Source: Mallotus nudiflorus
Taxonomy: Eukaryota; Streptophyta; Magnoliopsida; Malpighiales; Euphorbiaceae
Reading direction: 5' to 3'
Length of the DNA: 64,000 nucleotides
NCBI GenBank assembly: GCA_947683625.1
Contig: CANTUR010000383.1
Location: 1,116,001-1,180,000, forward strand
Positions 11,578 through 23,125 of this stretch are shown here, piece by piece. The notes under the pieces were generated by a model. It worked only from the letters and a program-made list of their open reading frames with translations. It searched no databases and was not told the DNA's origin. Position 1 is the first letter of the stretch. Every line of letters begins with the position of its first letter. Made by a program: the position numbers and the translations under genes.

Positions 11578-12240
11578 TCGTGGTACGTATTATTTCTGTT
11601 TATTACCTGGATGCATGGGTTCTGTTTGATCCGGGTGCCACTCATTCATTTGTTTCTCCTATTTTTACTTCCAAGTCTTATTGGCAAGCTTCAAGAATGG
11701 CTTTTCCTTTGTCTATCGCCACTCCTCTTAGTGATTCTTTGGACACCAACGTTGTTCTTTCTGGTTGTCCAGTTTTTATAGGAGGTAGAGAATTGCCTGC
11801 AAATTTAGTGTTGTTGAATGTGATGGAATTTGATGTTATCCTCGATATGGATTGATTGTCTTAGCACTATGCCGTTATGGATTGTCGGAGTAAAGAGGTG
11901 ATTTTCAAAATTCCTGATGAAGAAGAGTTTAAGTTTGTTGATGATAAGAGTTCTGCACCTCAGAATCTCATCTTCGTTATCATAGTTAGGAAGATGCTGA
12001 GGAAGGGTTGTCAGGGTTATTTGGCATTAGTCAGGGATACTTCAGTGGAGAAGTTGTCACTTACAAATGATCCTATTGCCTATGAGTTTCCTGATGTTTT
12101 TCCTGAGGAGTTGCCAGGTTTACCACCTCATAGAGAGATTGAGTTCTATATTGATATGGTTCCAGGCACTACCCCTATTTTGATGTCACCCTATAAAATG
12201 GCTCCTGCAGAGTTGAAAGAGTTGAGGGAGTAGTTATAGT
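11578..12240 (+). pseudogene. pro: Aspartic protease region of element 1
   Basis: The retroviral-type aspartic protease processes Gag-Pol. The active-site segment AWVLFDPGATHSF lies at about 11610-11650, and the second conserved block NVMEFDVILDMD ends at 11855. A tryptophan codon has become TGA at about 11854 and a CAG/CAA position has become TAG at 11862. After the protease, the linker VFPEELPGLPPHREIEF introduces RT, as in other gypsy elements. Confidence 0.85.
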
Positions 12241-12790
12241 AATTACTGGATAAGGTTTTATCAGACCTAGTGTTTCTCCTTGGGATGCACCAGTCCTGTT
12301 TGTAAGAAAGAAGGATGGTACCCTGAGACTGTGCATAGACTACAGAGAGCTGAATAAGGCGATAGTGAAGAACAAGTATCCTCTTCCAAGAATAGATGAC
12401 TTATTTGATTAGCTTCAGGGTGCACAGTTCTTTTATAAGATTGATATGAGGTCGGATCAGAGAAGCCGATGTTCCTAAAACAACATTTTGCACTCGATAT
12501 GACCACTATAAGTTTTTGGTGATGTCATTTGGTTTGACTAACGCACTAGCAACTTTCATGGATCTGATGAATAGGGTATTCAGACCATTTGTGGATCAGT
12601 TTATAGTAGTTTTCATTGATGATATACTGGTGTATTCGAAGAGTATGAAAGAACACGTATATCATTTAAAGATCGTACTACAGACATTGAGAGAACATCA
12701 GCTTTATGCTAAATTCTCAAAGTGTCATTTTTGGTTAGAGAGTGTTACATTCCTTGGACACATGGTGTCTAAAGAGGGTATCTAGGTTGA
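12241..12790 (+). pseudogene. Reverse transcriptase region of element 1
   Basis: The domain copies genomic RNA into DNA. Visible motifs are FVRKKDGTLRLCIDYRELNK, YPLPRIDDLFD, FGLTNALATFMDLMNRVF and the catalytic box FIDDILVYSK (12612-12641), with both aspartates intact. A TAG at 12410-12412 replaces the CAG seen in element 2. A deletion with frameshift after about 12440 removes the region around the conserved SSYHQL segment. TAG at 12782 ends the open stretch. Confidence 0.9.
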
Positions 12791-13420
12791 TCCACAGAAG
12801 ATGAGGTAGTTTCTGAGTGGCCTAGACTGACTTCAGTTATAAAGATTCGGAGTATTCTGGGTTTAGCTGGGTATTATAGGAGGTTTGTATAGGATTTTTC
12901 CAGAATTATAGCTCTTATGACTCGTTTGACTCAAAAGAATATGAGGTTTAAGTGGTCAAATGCTTATGAGAATAGTTTTTAGTTATTGAAGGAGAAATTG
13001 ACCACAACTTCAGTTTTGGCTTTGCCTAATGGAGTGCATAAGTTCATAGTGTATTGTGATGCCTCTAGAGTTGGCCTAGGTTGTGTGTTTATGCAGAATG
13101 GTAGGGTGATAGCTTATGCTTTGAGGCAGTTAAAGAAGCATGAATAAAATTATCCTACCTATGACCTAAAGATGGCTGCAGTGATCTTTGCTCTCAAGAT
13201 ATGGAGACATTATTTGTATGGGGTGACTTGTGAGATTTTTACTAATCACAAGAGCCTTAAGTACATTTTCTAGTAGAGAGATTTGAATCTGAGGTAGAGG
13301 AGATGGTTGGAACTGTTGAAAGATTATGATTGTGAGATCTTTTATCATCCATGCAAGGCTAATGTGGTAGCAGATGCCTTGAGTAGGAAGTCCTTAGGTA
13401 GTCTTGCTCACATTAGTATG
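12791..13420 (+). pseudogene. RNase H region of element 1
   Basis: RNase H removes the RNA template. The tether SILGLAGYYRRFV-type segment is followed by FIVYCDASRVGLGCVFMQNG (catalytic D of CDAS), VIAYALRQLKKHE and YPTYDLKMAAVIFALKIWRH (E replaced by K in DLE). TNHKSLKYIF follows, where TDHKSL is expected, and then VVADALSRKS. Stops cluster at former glutamines: TAG at 13271, 13274 and 13295. Confidence 0.85.
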
Positions 13421-14520
13421 GAGAGGAGACTGTTGATCCAAGAGTTGTATGAGTTAGTGGATCAAGGTCTGATGATGAAGGTAAGTAGATCTGGTGGACT
13501 GCTAGCTTAGTTCAAGGTTCGATCTGTGTTGAGAGATAAGATTAAGGCAGCTCAGAGTCAAGATCCTATTCTGGAAGAGCTTGTAGAGAATGTTTGAGCA
13601 GGGAAGTTCAATGATTTCACACTTGATGGTGATGGTGTTTAGTGGATTAGTGGTAGATTGTGTGTTCCTGATATGGATAATTTGAGAGAAGAGATCTTTG
13701 AGAAAGCATATTCTATAGCTTACAGCGTACATCCAGGTGTCATTAAGATGTATCACAGTATTAGAGATTTGTACTGGTTGGATGGACTGAAGAAGGATGT
13801 AATTGATTATGTTGCTAAGTGTTTGATGTGTTAGTAGGTGAAAGCTGATCATTAACAGCCTTGTAGGAAGCTTCAACCTCTTCCTATTCCTGAGTGGAAG
13901 TGGGAAAAGATTTCTATAGATTTTGTGGTTGGTTTACCTCATTCTAAGGATGGATACAATTCCATTTGGGTGATTATGGACAAGTTGACCAAGTCTGCAC
14001 ATTTCTTACCTGTTAAAGCCACTTGTTCTGTAGCTAGATTGGCAGAGCTATATGTGAAGCATATTGTGTGCCTTCATGGAGTACCTGTGTCCATTGTGTT
14101 AGACAGAGGTTCAATGTTTACTTCTCATTTTTGGCAGAAGTTGCAGGAAGCGATGGGAACCAGGTTAGATTTTAGTATTGCTTTTCATCCTTAGACAGAT
14201 AGTTAGTCTGAGAGGACGATCCAGACATTGGAAGATATGTTGAGGATGTGTGTTTTAGATCTGGGAGGTAGTTGGGATGATCATTTGCTGCTTGTGGAGT
14301 TTGCTTATAATAACAGCTGCCATAATAATATTGGGATGGCACCATATGAGGCTTTGTATGAAAGGAAGTGTAAATCCCCTTTGATTTAGGATGAGATTGA
14401 AGAGAGAGCATTGACTAGACCTGAGATGGTTCAGGATGCTGCAGAGAAGGTTATTGTAATCAAGAGGAGACTAGAGACCGCAGTTAGCAGGCAGAAGAGC
14501 TATGCAGATTCGAGATAGAG
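13421..14520 (+). pseudogene. Integrase region of element 1
   Basis: Integrase joins element ends to host DNA. A degenerate zinc-binding HHCC segment lies at about 13730-13840 (YHSIRDLYW ... KCLMC). The catalytic core follows: KISIDFVVGLP (first D), VSIVLDRGSMFTSHFW (second D), GTRLDFSIAFHP and RTIQTLEDMLRMCV. Stops at 13832, 13835, 14192 and 14204 lie at glutamine positions of the family (CQQ, HPQTDGQ). The fragment 13925-14194 remains open. Confidence 0.87.
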
Positions 14521-14943
14521 AGATGTGGAGTTCCAGGAGGAGACTATGTTTTTCTGAAGGTGTCTCCGATGAAGGGTGTGATGAAATTTAGTAGGAAGGG
14601 TAAGCTAGCACCGAGATATATTGGATCGTTCTAGATTTTGGAGAGAGTGGGCATTATTGCATATCGGTTAGCTTTGCCTCTGAGTTTGTCTCAAGTACAT
14701 TCAGTGTTCCACATCTTGATGCTGAGGAAGTATATTTCAGACCTTTCGCACGTGTTGCAGCCTGATAGTGTGAAAGTGAGTGAAGACTTAACGTTTGTAG
14801 AAGAACCTGTTGTGATCGTGGACTATTAAGTTTGACAATTGCGTTCAAAGCAGATTCTGTGGCGAAGCAACAACGTAGAAGAGCATACCTGGGAGACTGA
14901 AGCTGAGATGCGAGTTTCTTACTTATATCTCTTTCCTCTTTAA
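14521..14943 (+). pseudogene. Integrase C-terminus and chromodomain of element 1
   Basis: The GPF/Y-type module is recognisable as GKLAPRYIGSF followed by ILERVGIIAYRLALP and VHSVFHILMLRKYISD. The end of the polyprotein (EEPVVIVDY, then WRSNNVEEHTWETEAEMR and YLFPL, stop at 14941) is a degenerate chromodomain. Chromodomains in this lineage direct integration to heterochromatin by reading histone marks; that is family knowledge. Only about half of the domain is in a single frame. Confidence 0.75.
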
Positions 14944-14987
14944 TTCTTGTAATTTTATTCTTTCTTTGAATTCGGGGACGAATTCTT

Positions 14988-15002
14988 ATAAGGAGGGGAG
15001 AC
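14988..15002 (+). other. Polypurine tract of element 1
   Basis: A purine run (AAGGAGGGGAGA with a final C) directly precedes the 3' LTR and primes plus-strand synthesis. The same tract, ATAAAGAGGGGAGAC on the minus strand, flanks the LTR of element 2. Confidence 0.8.
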
Positions 15003-15376
15003 TATAATAACCCTATTTTTTAAATTATTTTAATATTAAACGAGATATGCAGTGTTAATAAATTTTAAAAGTTAAATTTAATTATTTTACTATTTTGTGA
15101 TTAATTACTATTATTTTATGTTTAATTAAATTTTCTACGTAAATATTTTTATTTTGAACTTATTATTTTGGACATTTAAATTTCATTGTGTATATTTATA
15201 TGTTCGGATAGTATTATTTAATAATATTTAGTTTGGAGCATCATTATTTCTACTATTATTTTTATCAACTTACATTATTTATTTTATTATTAAATTATTT
15301 CATTATTTGTACTATTATTATTTAATGTTAATTTATATTATGTTTGTATATCATTATGTATATATATGTTAATATA

Positions 15377-15416
<40 letters not shown>

Positions 15417-18408
15417 CGTGTGTGTGAATATATGCGGTGGAGATTTAATGTTATATTGTATAATACTATAAAATAAATTTTTATTATATTATTATATTAT
15501 AAAGTTTAATATATACATATATTCATACAAGCATACAAACAAACACAGAACAAAGCACAACCTTCTTCCTCCTCACGCACGTCGACCCCCACTCTCACTG
15601 TGCCTTTCGTTTAAGCACGCCGGACCACCTTCCTCTTGCCATCACCACCGTCATCTCCTCCATCGTTCTTCTTCTCCTTCCTTACGACGTCGGACAGCAA
15701 GGAATAACAGCTGCATTATCGGTCACCGAAGATGTTGCAAACAATGAAAGCTCATGTTTTCGGTGTCTAACGACTCCTCTAACTCCGGTAAGCTTGAATC
15801 TAGCTTTGGTTTTAGCTTTAAGTCTTCATTTCTTGAGTTTTCTTGAATTGTTAGTTTTGAGCTTTAGGGGTTTTCAATTTTTTTAGGTTGATCTTGAATG
15901 AATCATGCAATCTTCCTTCACAAAAATTGTTCTTAGTAGCTTGATCTTCATGAATAAATTTTTGTTTGAATTTTTGGAATTTATTTTAATTTTTGTGAAT
16001 TTTTGAATATTTTATTATTATTTATTTAATTTTCGTAAATTAATTTATTTAATTATAAAATTTGTTGATTTAGTGTTTTTATGAGTTATTATTAATTTTA
16101 GTCTTGAGAAATTAATTTTTGTGAATATTGTATAATTTTTAGTAATATTTATAGTTTATGTAAATATTGGATTATTGGGTTAAATTAGTATTTTTGTTGA
16201 AATTATTGTTTAATAATGTGTTTTAGTTGATATTAGCATATTATATGTTGAGAAAATAATTTTTATGATTTTATATGATTTTTTTATAGAATTTTTGAGT
16301 AAAATTAGTATTATTATGGATATTTTGAATTATTAGGTTAAATATGTAATTTTGTTAAAATTATAGCTAAATATTATCTTTTAGTTTGTTTTATAATTAT
16401 TTAAGGTATTAAAATTATTTTTACAAATTATTTACTATTTTTAACTAATTAATACTAATTTTTAAAAATTGTTTTCAAATAATATATTATATATTATTTT
16501 GGTAATAAAATGGGTTTTTATAACTATTTGTTATATATTTGGGTTAATTAAGTTATTTGGATTTATAAAATGAATTATTATTATTTTATGTGTAAGTATT
16601 GGAAAATTGGATTTTTAATAATATTATATAATTATTTTGGAATTTTTACCTAATTATTGTGAAATTAAGTATATTTAGTATTTTAGTGTTAAATGTGTAA
16701 TATTTTGAGGATATTTATGGAATTTATTGATTTTTAATATATTTATTATATTATTTGGATTTTTGGTGAATTGTAGATCTCGGTTGGGGAATTGTGCAGT
16801 TTGGGGTCCCAACCGAGAGTTGTGTAAAATTCGATTTTAGAAGTGTTTTTTTTCTTACAGGACTGACTCTACTTTTTAGTAGAGAGATGTTTGTTTTACA
16901 AAGGAGGTTCTATCGAATTTTTGATAGAATTCTCGTAAAACGTGACATCGGGTCAACTTTGAAATTCTGTATCTGTTTGTGTTTTGTAATCTTAGATCGA
17001 GTCTTTTTAGAGGTTTAAGTTAGATTTATCCTGAATTTCATTATTATTTTATTGTTTAGTTGCACCGAGATGGAGGTCTAGTGGACCGGTCCCGTCGAAC
17101 CAGTCTTGAGGAGCGCAAACTTGTGAGTTTTTATTTTATATATACGTTGCATTTAGGATGCATGTTTTAGCACATATTAATGTTTTAATTGTATTTATTC
17201 ATAAATTATTTTATTAAAATGTTTAGTATACTTTAGGTATACTTCTAATATATTTGTGATATATTTCGAAATGCATGTTTTATCTTCGATATCTGCCTAC
17301 CATGTTTTTAGTATATTATTGGTTTATTTTTGGTATATTTTATAATTCATTTGAATTTATTTGACATATATATATACTTGAAATATACTTAGTTTATTTT
17401 ATGTATATTTATGGTATATATATATGGTTTATTTTGTTATTATGAATGACATTATGCATTATTTATTTTCCTTTATGAATGATTTATTTTAAATGAAGGA
17501 TATCGATAGAATGTGCTACTTAGTGGGCAGCACTAGGACCGTGTACATACCAGTGCGATAGATTTATGGTTGAGTGAGAATCATTTATGGTATTATGATT
17601 TAATTGAGACTGATTAATTGCTTGATTGATTTGATATATGATATGATTGATAGTGTGGTTGCTGGAGCTCGGTTGACCTAGTTTCTCAAGGCCAATCACA
17701 CTGACAGTTAGACTACTGGAGCTCGGTTGACTTAGTATCTTGGGGCCAGTCTATTGTCCATATGGAATAAGTGAATTTATTTGGAATTAAGTGAGTTTGT
17801 ATGGCTAGAGTGATGTTATTGTTGATTGAGGTTGCGATTAAATAGGGTTCTATTTGATCCTTCATAAACTTATATTTTTCAGTATTTATATATAAAGTGA
17901 TTTTCAGCATCTATGTGAAATGCTTGTATATATATTAATTACATACGAATATTTGATTGCATTTGACATTAGGAAATGCATGTTTATATATTATAATAAT
18001 TCACCGAGTGAGGTCTGACTCCCCTCAGTTGATGTTTTTACAGGAGAGTCTTCTTCTTCAGACCTCAGCAGTAGACCCATCAGCCTGATTTCTTCAGCCT
18101 TGACTTGTTTATATAAATTATTTACTTAATTTTATATTGTACTCTAGAAAACTGCAATAGTGAGTTATATTTAGTTTTTACTATATGTTGGTTATAATTT
18201 AGAGGTCTTTCTCTAAATATTGTATTAATATATTTCATTTATGATATGACAGAGATTATTATTATAAATTGATTTGTGTTTTATTAAAGTGCTTATTTTA
18301 TTTTATTTATTGTATATTTTTATTCTTTTAAGGCTTGCTACGGGTTCCGAATTCGAAAGAATTCCCGTTCCCTAGTGCCAGTCATGGCCCCTGGTTTGGG
18401 TCGTGAGA
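15003..18408 (+). repeat. 3' LTR of element 1
   Basis: It begins TATAATAACCC and ends GGGTCGTGAGA. Compared with the 5' LTR it keeps both putative splice sites: donor CTCCG|GTAAGC at 15788 and acceptor TTTTTACAG|GAGAGTC ending at 18043. The stem-loop is at 17519-17537 with one G.T wobble. The (TA)n/(TG)n tract at 15360-15425 has a different length from the 5' copy. Confidence 0.93.
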
Positions 18409-18413
18409 CTTCA

Positions 18414-18674
18414 GCAGTGGAGGAAAGTGATCAATTGATATCAACAACAGTAGAGGTTTTAATTGATTGATTTTGGTTTTATGAGCAATTGATTTCGATT
18501 TAATTGATTCACTTGATTTTCTTGCTTTGCTTTTGATTATGGGTTTTACAGGCCTGAAACTTTTGATTAATTTTCTTTTAAATTCTAATGACAGATGAAA
18601 ATATCTCCTCCTCCTTATAACCTCCAATCTTAAATTCTTATTTGTCTCTTTTTCTGGTGAACCCACAAGCCACA
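18414..18674 (+). other. Leader or intron-like sequence upstream of the RPS12 pseudogene
   Basis: This is T-rich, ATTGATT-repeated sequence with a good splice-acceptor-like TTTTACAGGC at about 18546. Ribosomal protein genes in plants often have an intron near or before the start codon, so this may be captured 5' gene sequence. No coding signal is visible. Confidence 0.35.
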
Positions 18675-19038
18675 ATGAAGTCAGGTGAAGAGGGAGTAGC
18701 AGCTGCCATGGCGGTATAGATGACAACTCAGCCACTTAGGGAGCTAATGGATTTAATGAGAGCATTGCAATTAGTGTTGAAGAAATCATCGACATATGCA
18801 TGGAGGACTAACAAAAGGACTGCATAAAGGTGCTTGTTAAAGGTCTTTGTGTTGATCATGGTTGTGGCCTTTTAACTATTCTAGTTCTAAAACTCTTGGT
18901 GAATGGGCTAGTTTGGGCAAGATTGATTGTAAAGGCAAGGCTAGGAAGGTTGTTGGTTGCTCTTGTATTGTAGTGAAGGACTATGGTAAGGACAGTGAAG
19001 GGCTTAATGTTATTTAGCAACTCATTAAATTACATTAA
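18675..19038 (+). pseudogene. RPS12: Cytosolic 40S ribosomal protein S12 (eS12) pseudogene
   Basis: eS12 is a small-subunit ribosomal protein of about 140 residues. The ATG at 18675 starts MKSGEEGVAAAMAV, then a TAG. ELMDLMRALQLVLKKS follows, where plant eS12 has PMDLMTALQLVLKKS. After a frameshift comes MHGGLTKGLHKGA. The middle, about 25 residues, is missing. It resumes at LVKGLCVDHGCGLLTI and, after another shift, TLGEWASLGKIDCKGKARK, KVVGCSCIVVKDYG and EGLNVI, ending at a stop at 19036-19038. The motif order matches the family end to end. It lies between elements 1 and 2 inside Pack-MULE B and is a broken captured copy. I identified it from memory of the family; a protein search would confirm it. 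Confidence 0.85.
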
Positions 19039-19200
19039 GTGGCAGTGGATATGGTTTTACTTGAGTCTTAATGAGTTTTATTGTAGGGGCTTTTAAATTC
19101 TAATGCTTTTATGAGCAACTCTTGCCACATTTAAGCAAGCCTACTAAACAAAAATACATATATATGTTATAAAAGGGAGGAGGTGAGTAGAGAGAGTATG
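19039..19200. other. Pack-MULE B sequence between RPS12 and element 2
   Basis: This short AT-rich segment could be 3' UTR of the captured gene. It ends at the target duplication GTGGT (19201-19205) of element 2. Confidence 0.4.
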
Positions 19201-19205
19201 GTGGT

Positions 19206-20363
19206 TGTCACGACCTAAACCGGGGGCCATGATCAGCGTTAGGGAATGAGAATTCTTTCGAATCCGAAACCCATAACAAGCCTTAAAAGAAAAGCATGCA
19301 ATAAAATAAAATAAATAAAATATTTATTTAGCAAAAATTAAATCTCAAATAATAAAATAAATTCCTTAACTTCCTTTAATAAAATAATATCACATCTTAT
19401 ATCATAAATAAAATTTCTTAATATAAATCTTCAGAGAAACACTCTGAATTAAAATCTCGTACATGCATAAAATCAAATACAACTCTCAACAGAGATAAAT
19501 ACAACTACTACTGCAGCGTCTAGAGTACAAAATAAAGCTCAAGTAAGTGATTTACATAATAAGGCCGAAACTTAAAATCGCTCACCGCCAAAATCTAGAC
19601 CAAATCGGACAAAACGAAGCTTAGAAACACACTCACCGATGCTCAGGGAAGAGAATGAGACCGACGGTGTCGATGGAGGTGGCCGAAAATGGGACAAACG
19701 GTGATAGGCTCAATTTTCGGTTTACCGGCTTCAAATGCTTCAAACGGCGACAGAGAAGAAGGCTGATGGCTGCGGTGGAAGGCGGGGAGGCACACTGATG
19801 GCCGACGAATGGGATGGCAGATGGTGATGATGAAGGTGATCGGGAAAGAGAGTGAGGGAGGAGAGGCTTTTATGTTATTTTGTATATATATATATCCGTA
19901 ATACTTTATAATACAAATTAATAAACTATATAATATAATATACATTATTATATTCTATAAAATTCACACACCACAAATTAAAATACACACACATATATAT
20001 ATACACACACATATATTAATATATTACACACTAATATTAATAATATACACATTTAAATAAATATTAAACCCTAATTAATTATATATGTGTATATATATAT
20101 TAACTCATGAAATACATTCACACAATGTAATTTATTAAAATACTCATATTAAAATATTATGCACTAATTTAAATATTAATAAAATAATATTTCCCGAAAT
20201 AATGAACTTAAATACATATATTTACGTAGAAAATGTTAATTAAACATAAAATAATAATGATAATAATTCACAAGATAATAAAATAATAAAATATTATTTT
20301 AAAATTATTAACACTGTATATCCTATTTTAAAATAAAATAATTTTAAAACTCAGATTATTACA
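19206..20363 (-). repeat. 3' LTR of element 2, internally deleted
   Basis: It is only 1158 bp, against 3403 bp for its partner. Both termini are present (TGTCACGACC at 19206, GATTATTACA at 20363). Collinearity breaks at about 19568, where GGCCG is followed directly by AAACTTAAAATCGCTC. In the 5' LTR these segments lie near 24868 and 27070. The putative leader-intron donor at about 19637 survives, but the acceptor, the structured block and the stem-loop are deleted. Confidence 0.9.
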
Positions 20364-20378
20364 GTCTCCCCTCTTTAT
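20364..20378 (-). other. Polypurine tract of element 2
   Basis: Minus-strand ATAAAGAGGGGAGAC is directly adjacent to the LTR, as in element 1. Confidence 0.8.
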
Positions 20379-20420
20379 AAGAATTCGTCCCCGAATTCTA
20401 GAAAGAAGAAAAATACAAGA

Positions 20421-20990
20421 TTAAGGAGGAAAGAGATACGGATAAGAAGCTCGCATCTCAGCTTCAGTTTCCCAGGTATACTCTTCTACTTTGTTGCTGC
20501 GCCACAACACCTTGACCATCGGAATCTGCTTCGAATGCAACTGTCAAACTTGATAGTCTACGATCGCAACAGGTTCTTCTATGAACATCAGGTCTTCATT
20601 CACTTCAACACTGTTAAGCTATAACACATGTGAAGGGTCTGAAACATACTTCCTTAGCATCGAGATATGAAACACCAGATGCACTTGAGACATGCTCGGA
20701 GGCAAAGCCAACCGATATGCAATAGTGCCAACTCTCTCCAGAATCTCGAACGGTCCTATATATCTCGGTGCTAGCTTACCCTTCCTGCCAAATCTCATAA
20801 CACCCTTCATTGGAGACACCTTCAAAAAAACAAAGTCTCCTACCTCAAACTCCACATCTTTGCATCTAGGATCCGCATAGCTCTTCTGCCTGCTAACTGT
20901 GGTCTCTAATATGCTCTTGATCATAATAACTTTCTCTGCAGCATCCTGAACCATCTCAGATCCAGTCAAAGCTCTCTCTCCAACCTCATC
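20421..20990 (-). pseudogene. Integrase C-terminus and chromodomain of element 2
   Basis: The segment 20619-20993 is open and carries GDFVFLKVSPMKGVMRF, GKLAPRYIGPFEILERVG and VHLVFHISMLRKYVSD. After one stop comes the chromodomain: IPMVKVLWRSNKVEEYTWET and EAEMRASYPYLFPP, with the stop at 20421-20423. VKVLW and the aromatic/acidic EEYTWE block are the diagnostic chromodomain core. This copy is better preserved than that of element 1 and supports the chromovirus call. Confidence 0.88.
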
Positions 20991-21830
20991 CAACTCAGAG
21001 GGGATCTATACTTCCTTCTGTACAAAGCCTCATATGGTGCCATTCTAATACTACTATGGTAGCTGTTATTATATGCAAACTCTACGAGTGGCAAATGAAC
21101 ATCCTAGCGACCTCCTAAATCCAAAACACACATCCTCAATATATCTTCCAGTGTATGGATTGTCCTCTCAGACTGACCATCTGTCTAAGGATGAAAAGCA
21201 GTACTAAAATCCAACCTAGTGCCCATCGTTTCCTGTAACTTCTGCAAAAAACAAGAGGTAAATACTGAACCTCTGTCTGACAAAATGGACACAAGTACTC
21301 CATGAAGGCACACAATATGTTTCACATATAGCTTCGTCAATCTAGCTACAGAATAAGTGGCTTTCACAGGCAAGAAATGTGCAGACTTGGTCAAGCTGTC
21401 TACAATCACCCAGATGGAATTGTATCCATCCTTAAAATGAGGTAAACTAACCACAAAATCCATAGTAATCCTTACCTACTTCCACTCAGGTAAAGCTTCC
21501 CAGAAGGTTTCTGATACTCAGTTTTCACTTGCTGACATGTCAGACACTTAGCAACATAATCAGTGACATCCTTCTTCAGTCCATCTCACCAGTACAAGTC
21601 TTTGATGCTGTGGTACATCTTTTTGACACTCGGATGTATGCTGTAAGCTGTAGAATGTGCTTCCTTTAGGATCTCTTCTCTCAAATTATCCACATCAGGA
21701 ATACATAATCTACCACTGATCCATAAAACACCATCATCATTGAGTGTGAAATCAGTGAACTTCCCTGCTCGGACATTCTCTGTAAGCTCTTTCAGAATAG
21801 GATCTCAACTCTGAGCTGCCTTAATCTTAT
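20991..21830 (-). pseudogene. Integrase of element 2
   Basis: The zinc-binding part is visible as DGLKKDVTDYVAKCLTCQQV. The core is open from 21463 to 21185: MDFVVSLPHFKDGYNSIWVI (first D), LSDRGSVFTSCF (second D) and TRLDFSTAFHP. The HP-TDGQSERTIHTLED part follows after a TAG at the same glutamine position as in element 1. A frameshift then intervenes before the GPF/Y module. Confidence 0.87.
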
Positions 21831-22480
21831 CTCTCAATACAAAAGCGCACCTTAAACTGAGCTAGCAGTCCACCTGATATACTCACCTTCATTATCAGAC
21901 CTTCATCCACTAACATATGTAACTCTTGGATCAACGGTCTCCTCTCTACACTGATGTGAGCAAGACTGCCTGAGGACTTCCTACTCAAGGCATCTGCTAC
22001 CATATTAGCCTTGCCTGGATGATATATAATCTCACAATCATAATATTTTAACAGTTCCAACCATCTCCTCTGCCTCAAATTCATATCTCTCTACTGAAAA
22101 ATGTACTTAAGGCTCTTGTGATCAGTAAAAATCTCACAAGTCACCCTGTACAGATAATGTCTCTAGATCTTAAGAGTAAAGATCACTGTAGCCATCTCTA
22201 GGTCGTGAGTAGGATAGTTCTGTTAATGCTTCTTTAACTACTTTGAAGCATAAGCTATCAACCTACCATTCTGCATCAACACATAACCTAAGCCAACTCT
22301 AGAGGCATCACAATACACTGTGAACTTGTCCACTCCATTAGGCAAAGCCAAAATTGGAGCTGTGGTCAACTTCTCCTTCAACAATTAAAAGTTATTCTCA
22401 TAAGCTTCTGACCACTCAAACCTCACATTCTTCTTAGTTAAGCGAGTCATAGGAGCTGCAATTTTGGAAAAATCCTATAC
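21831..22480 (-). pseudogene. RNase H of element 2
   Basis: The segment 21827-22084 is open and holds WLELLKYYDCEIIYHPGKAN and VADALSRKSSGSLAHI. Upstream are FTVYCDASRVGLGYVLMQNG, NYPTHDLEMATVIFTLKI (catalytic E retained in DLE) and FTDHKSLKYIFQ (D retained). Stops interrupt the N-terminal half, again mostly at glutamine positions. Confidence 0.85.
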
Positions 22481-23125
22481 AAACCTCCTATAATACCCGA
22501 CTAAACCCAGAAAACTCTGAATCTTAGTAACTGAAGTCGGTCTAGGCCACTCAAACACTGCCTCAATCTTCTATGGATTAACCTAGATACCTTCTTTAGA
22601 CACCACGTGTCCAAGAAATGCAACACTCTTCATCTAGAAAATCACACTTTGAGAATTTAGCATAAAGCTGATATTCTCTCAATGTCTGTAGTACAATCCT
22701 CAAGTGATATACATGCTCTTCCATACTCCTCAAATACACCAGTATATCATTGATGAAGACTACTATAAATTGATCCACAAATGGTCTGAATACCCTATTC
22801 ATCAAGTCCATAAAAGCTGCTGGTGCGCTAGTCAAGCCAAAAGACATCACTAGAAACTCATAATGGCCATATTGAGTGCGGAATGCCGTTTTAGAAATAT
22901 CGGCTTCACCGATCCGCAACTGATGATAACTTGACCTCAAATCAATATTGGAAAAGAATTGTGTACCCTGTAGCTGATCAAACAAGTCATCTATCCTCGG
23001 GAGAGGATACTTGTTCTTTACTGTCACTTTGTTCAGCTCTCTGTAGTCAATGCACAATCTCAGGGTACCATCCTTCTTCCTCACAAACAAGATTGGTGCA
23101 CCCTAAGGAGAAACACTGGGTCTAA
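22481..23125 (-). pseudogene. Reverse transcriptase of element 2, catalytic Asp changed
   Basis: The segment 23090-22596 is open and contains FVRKKDGTLRLCIDYRELNK, YPLPRIDDLFDQLQG, IDLRSSYHQLRIGEADISKT, FGLTSAPAAFMDLMNRVF and QFIVVFINDILVY. The catalytic box of element 1 and of the family is FIDD; here the first aspartate codon is AAT (minus strand, 22749-22751), giving FIND, which should abolish polymerisation. A frameshift after KCDF (about 22620) and stops in EGI-V also break it. Confidence 0.9.

Larger units (their letters stand above)
6620..18408 (+). mobile_element. Complete but decayed Ty3/gypsy chromovirus (element 1, Tekay/Del-like)
   Basis: The element is 11.8 kb with two LTRs of 3404 and 3406 bp, a tRNA-iMet-type primer binding site at 10028, gag-protease-RT-RNase H-integrase-chromodomain in that order, and a polypurine tract at 14988-15002. 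The target duplication is CTTAA (6615-6619) against CTTCA (18409-18413), one mismatch. Long LTRs plus a C-terminal chromodomain fit the Tekay/Del clade of chromoviruses; the clade call is inferred. The two LTRs differ at roughly one base in ten in the parts I aligned by eye, mostly by transitions, and the coding region is full of stops, so the insertion is old and inactive. It sits inside Pack-MULE B. Confidence 0.93.

Noticed and set aside
6620..18408. Endogenous pararetrovirus or other viral insertion
   Set aside because: The order protease-RT-RNase H-integrase, a chromodomain, two LTRs, PBS and PPT identify a Ty3/gypsy retrotransposon. No movement or envelope-like gene is present.
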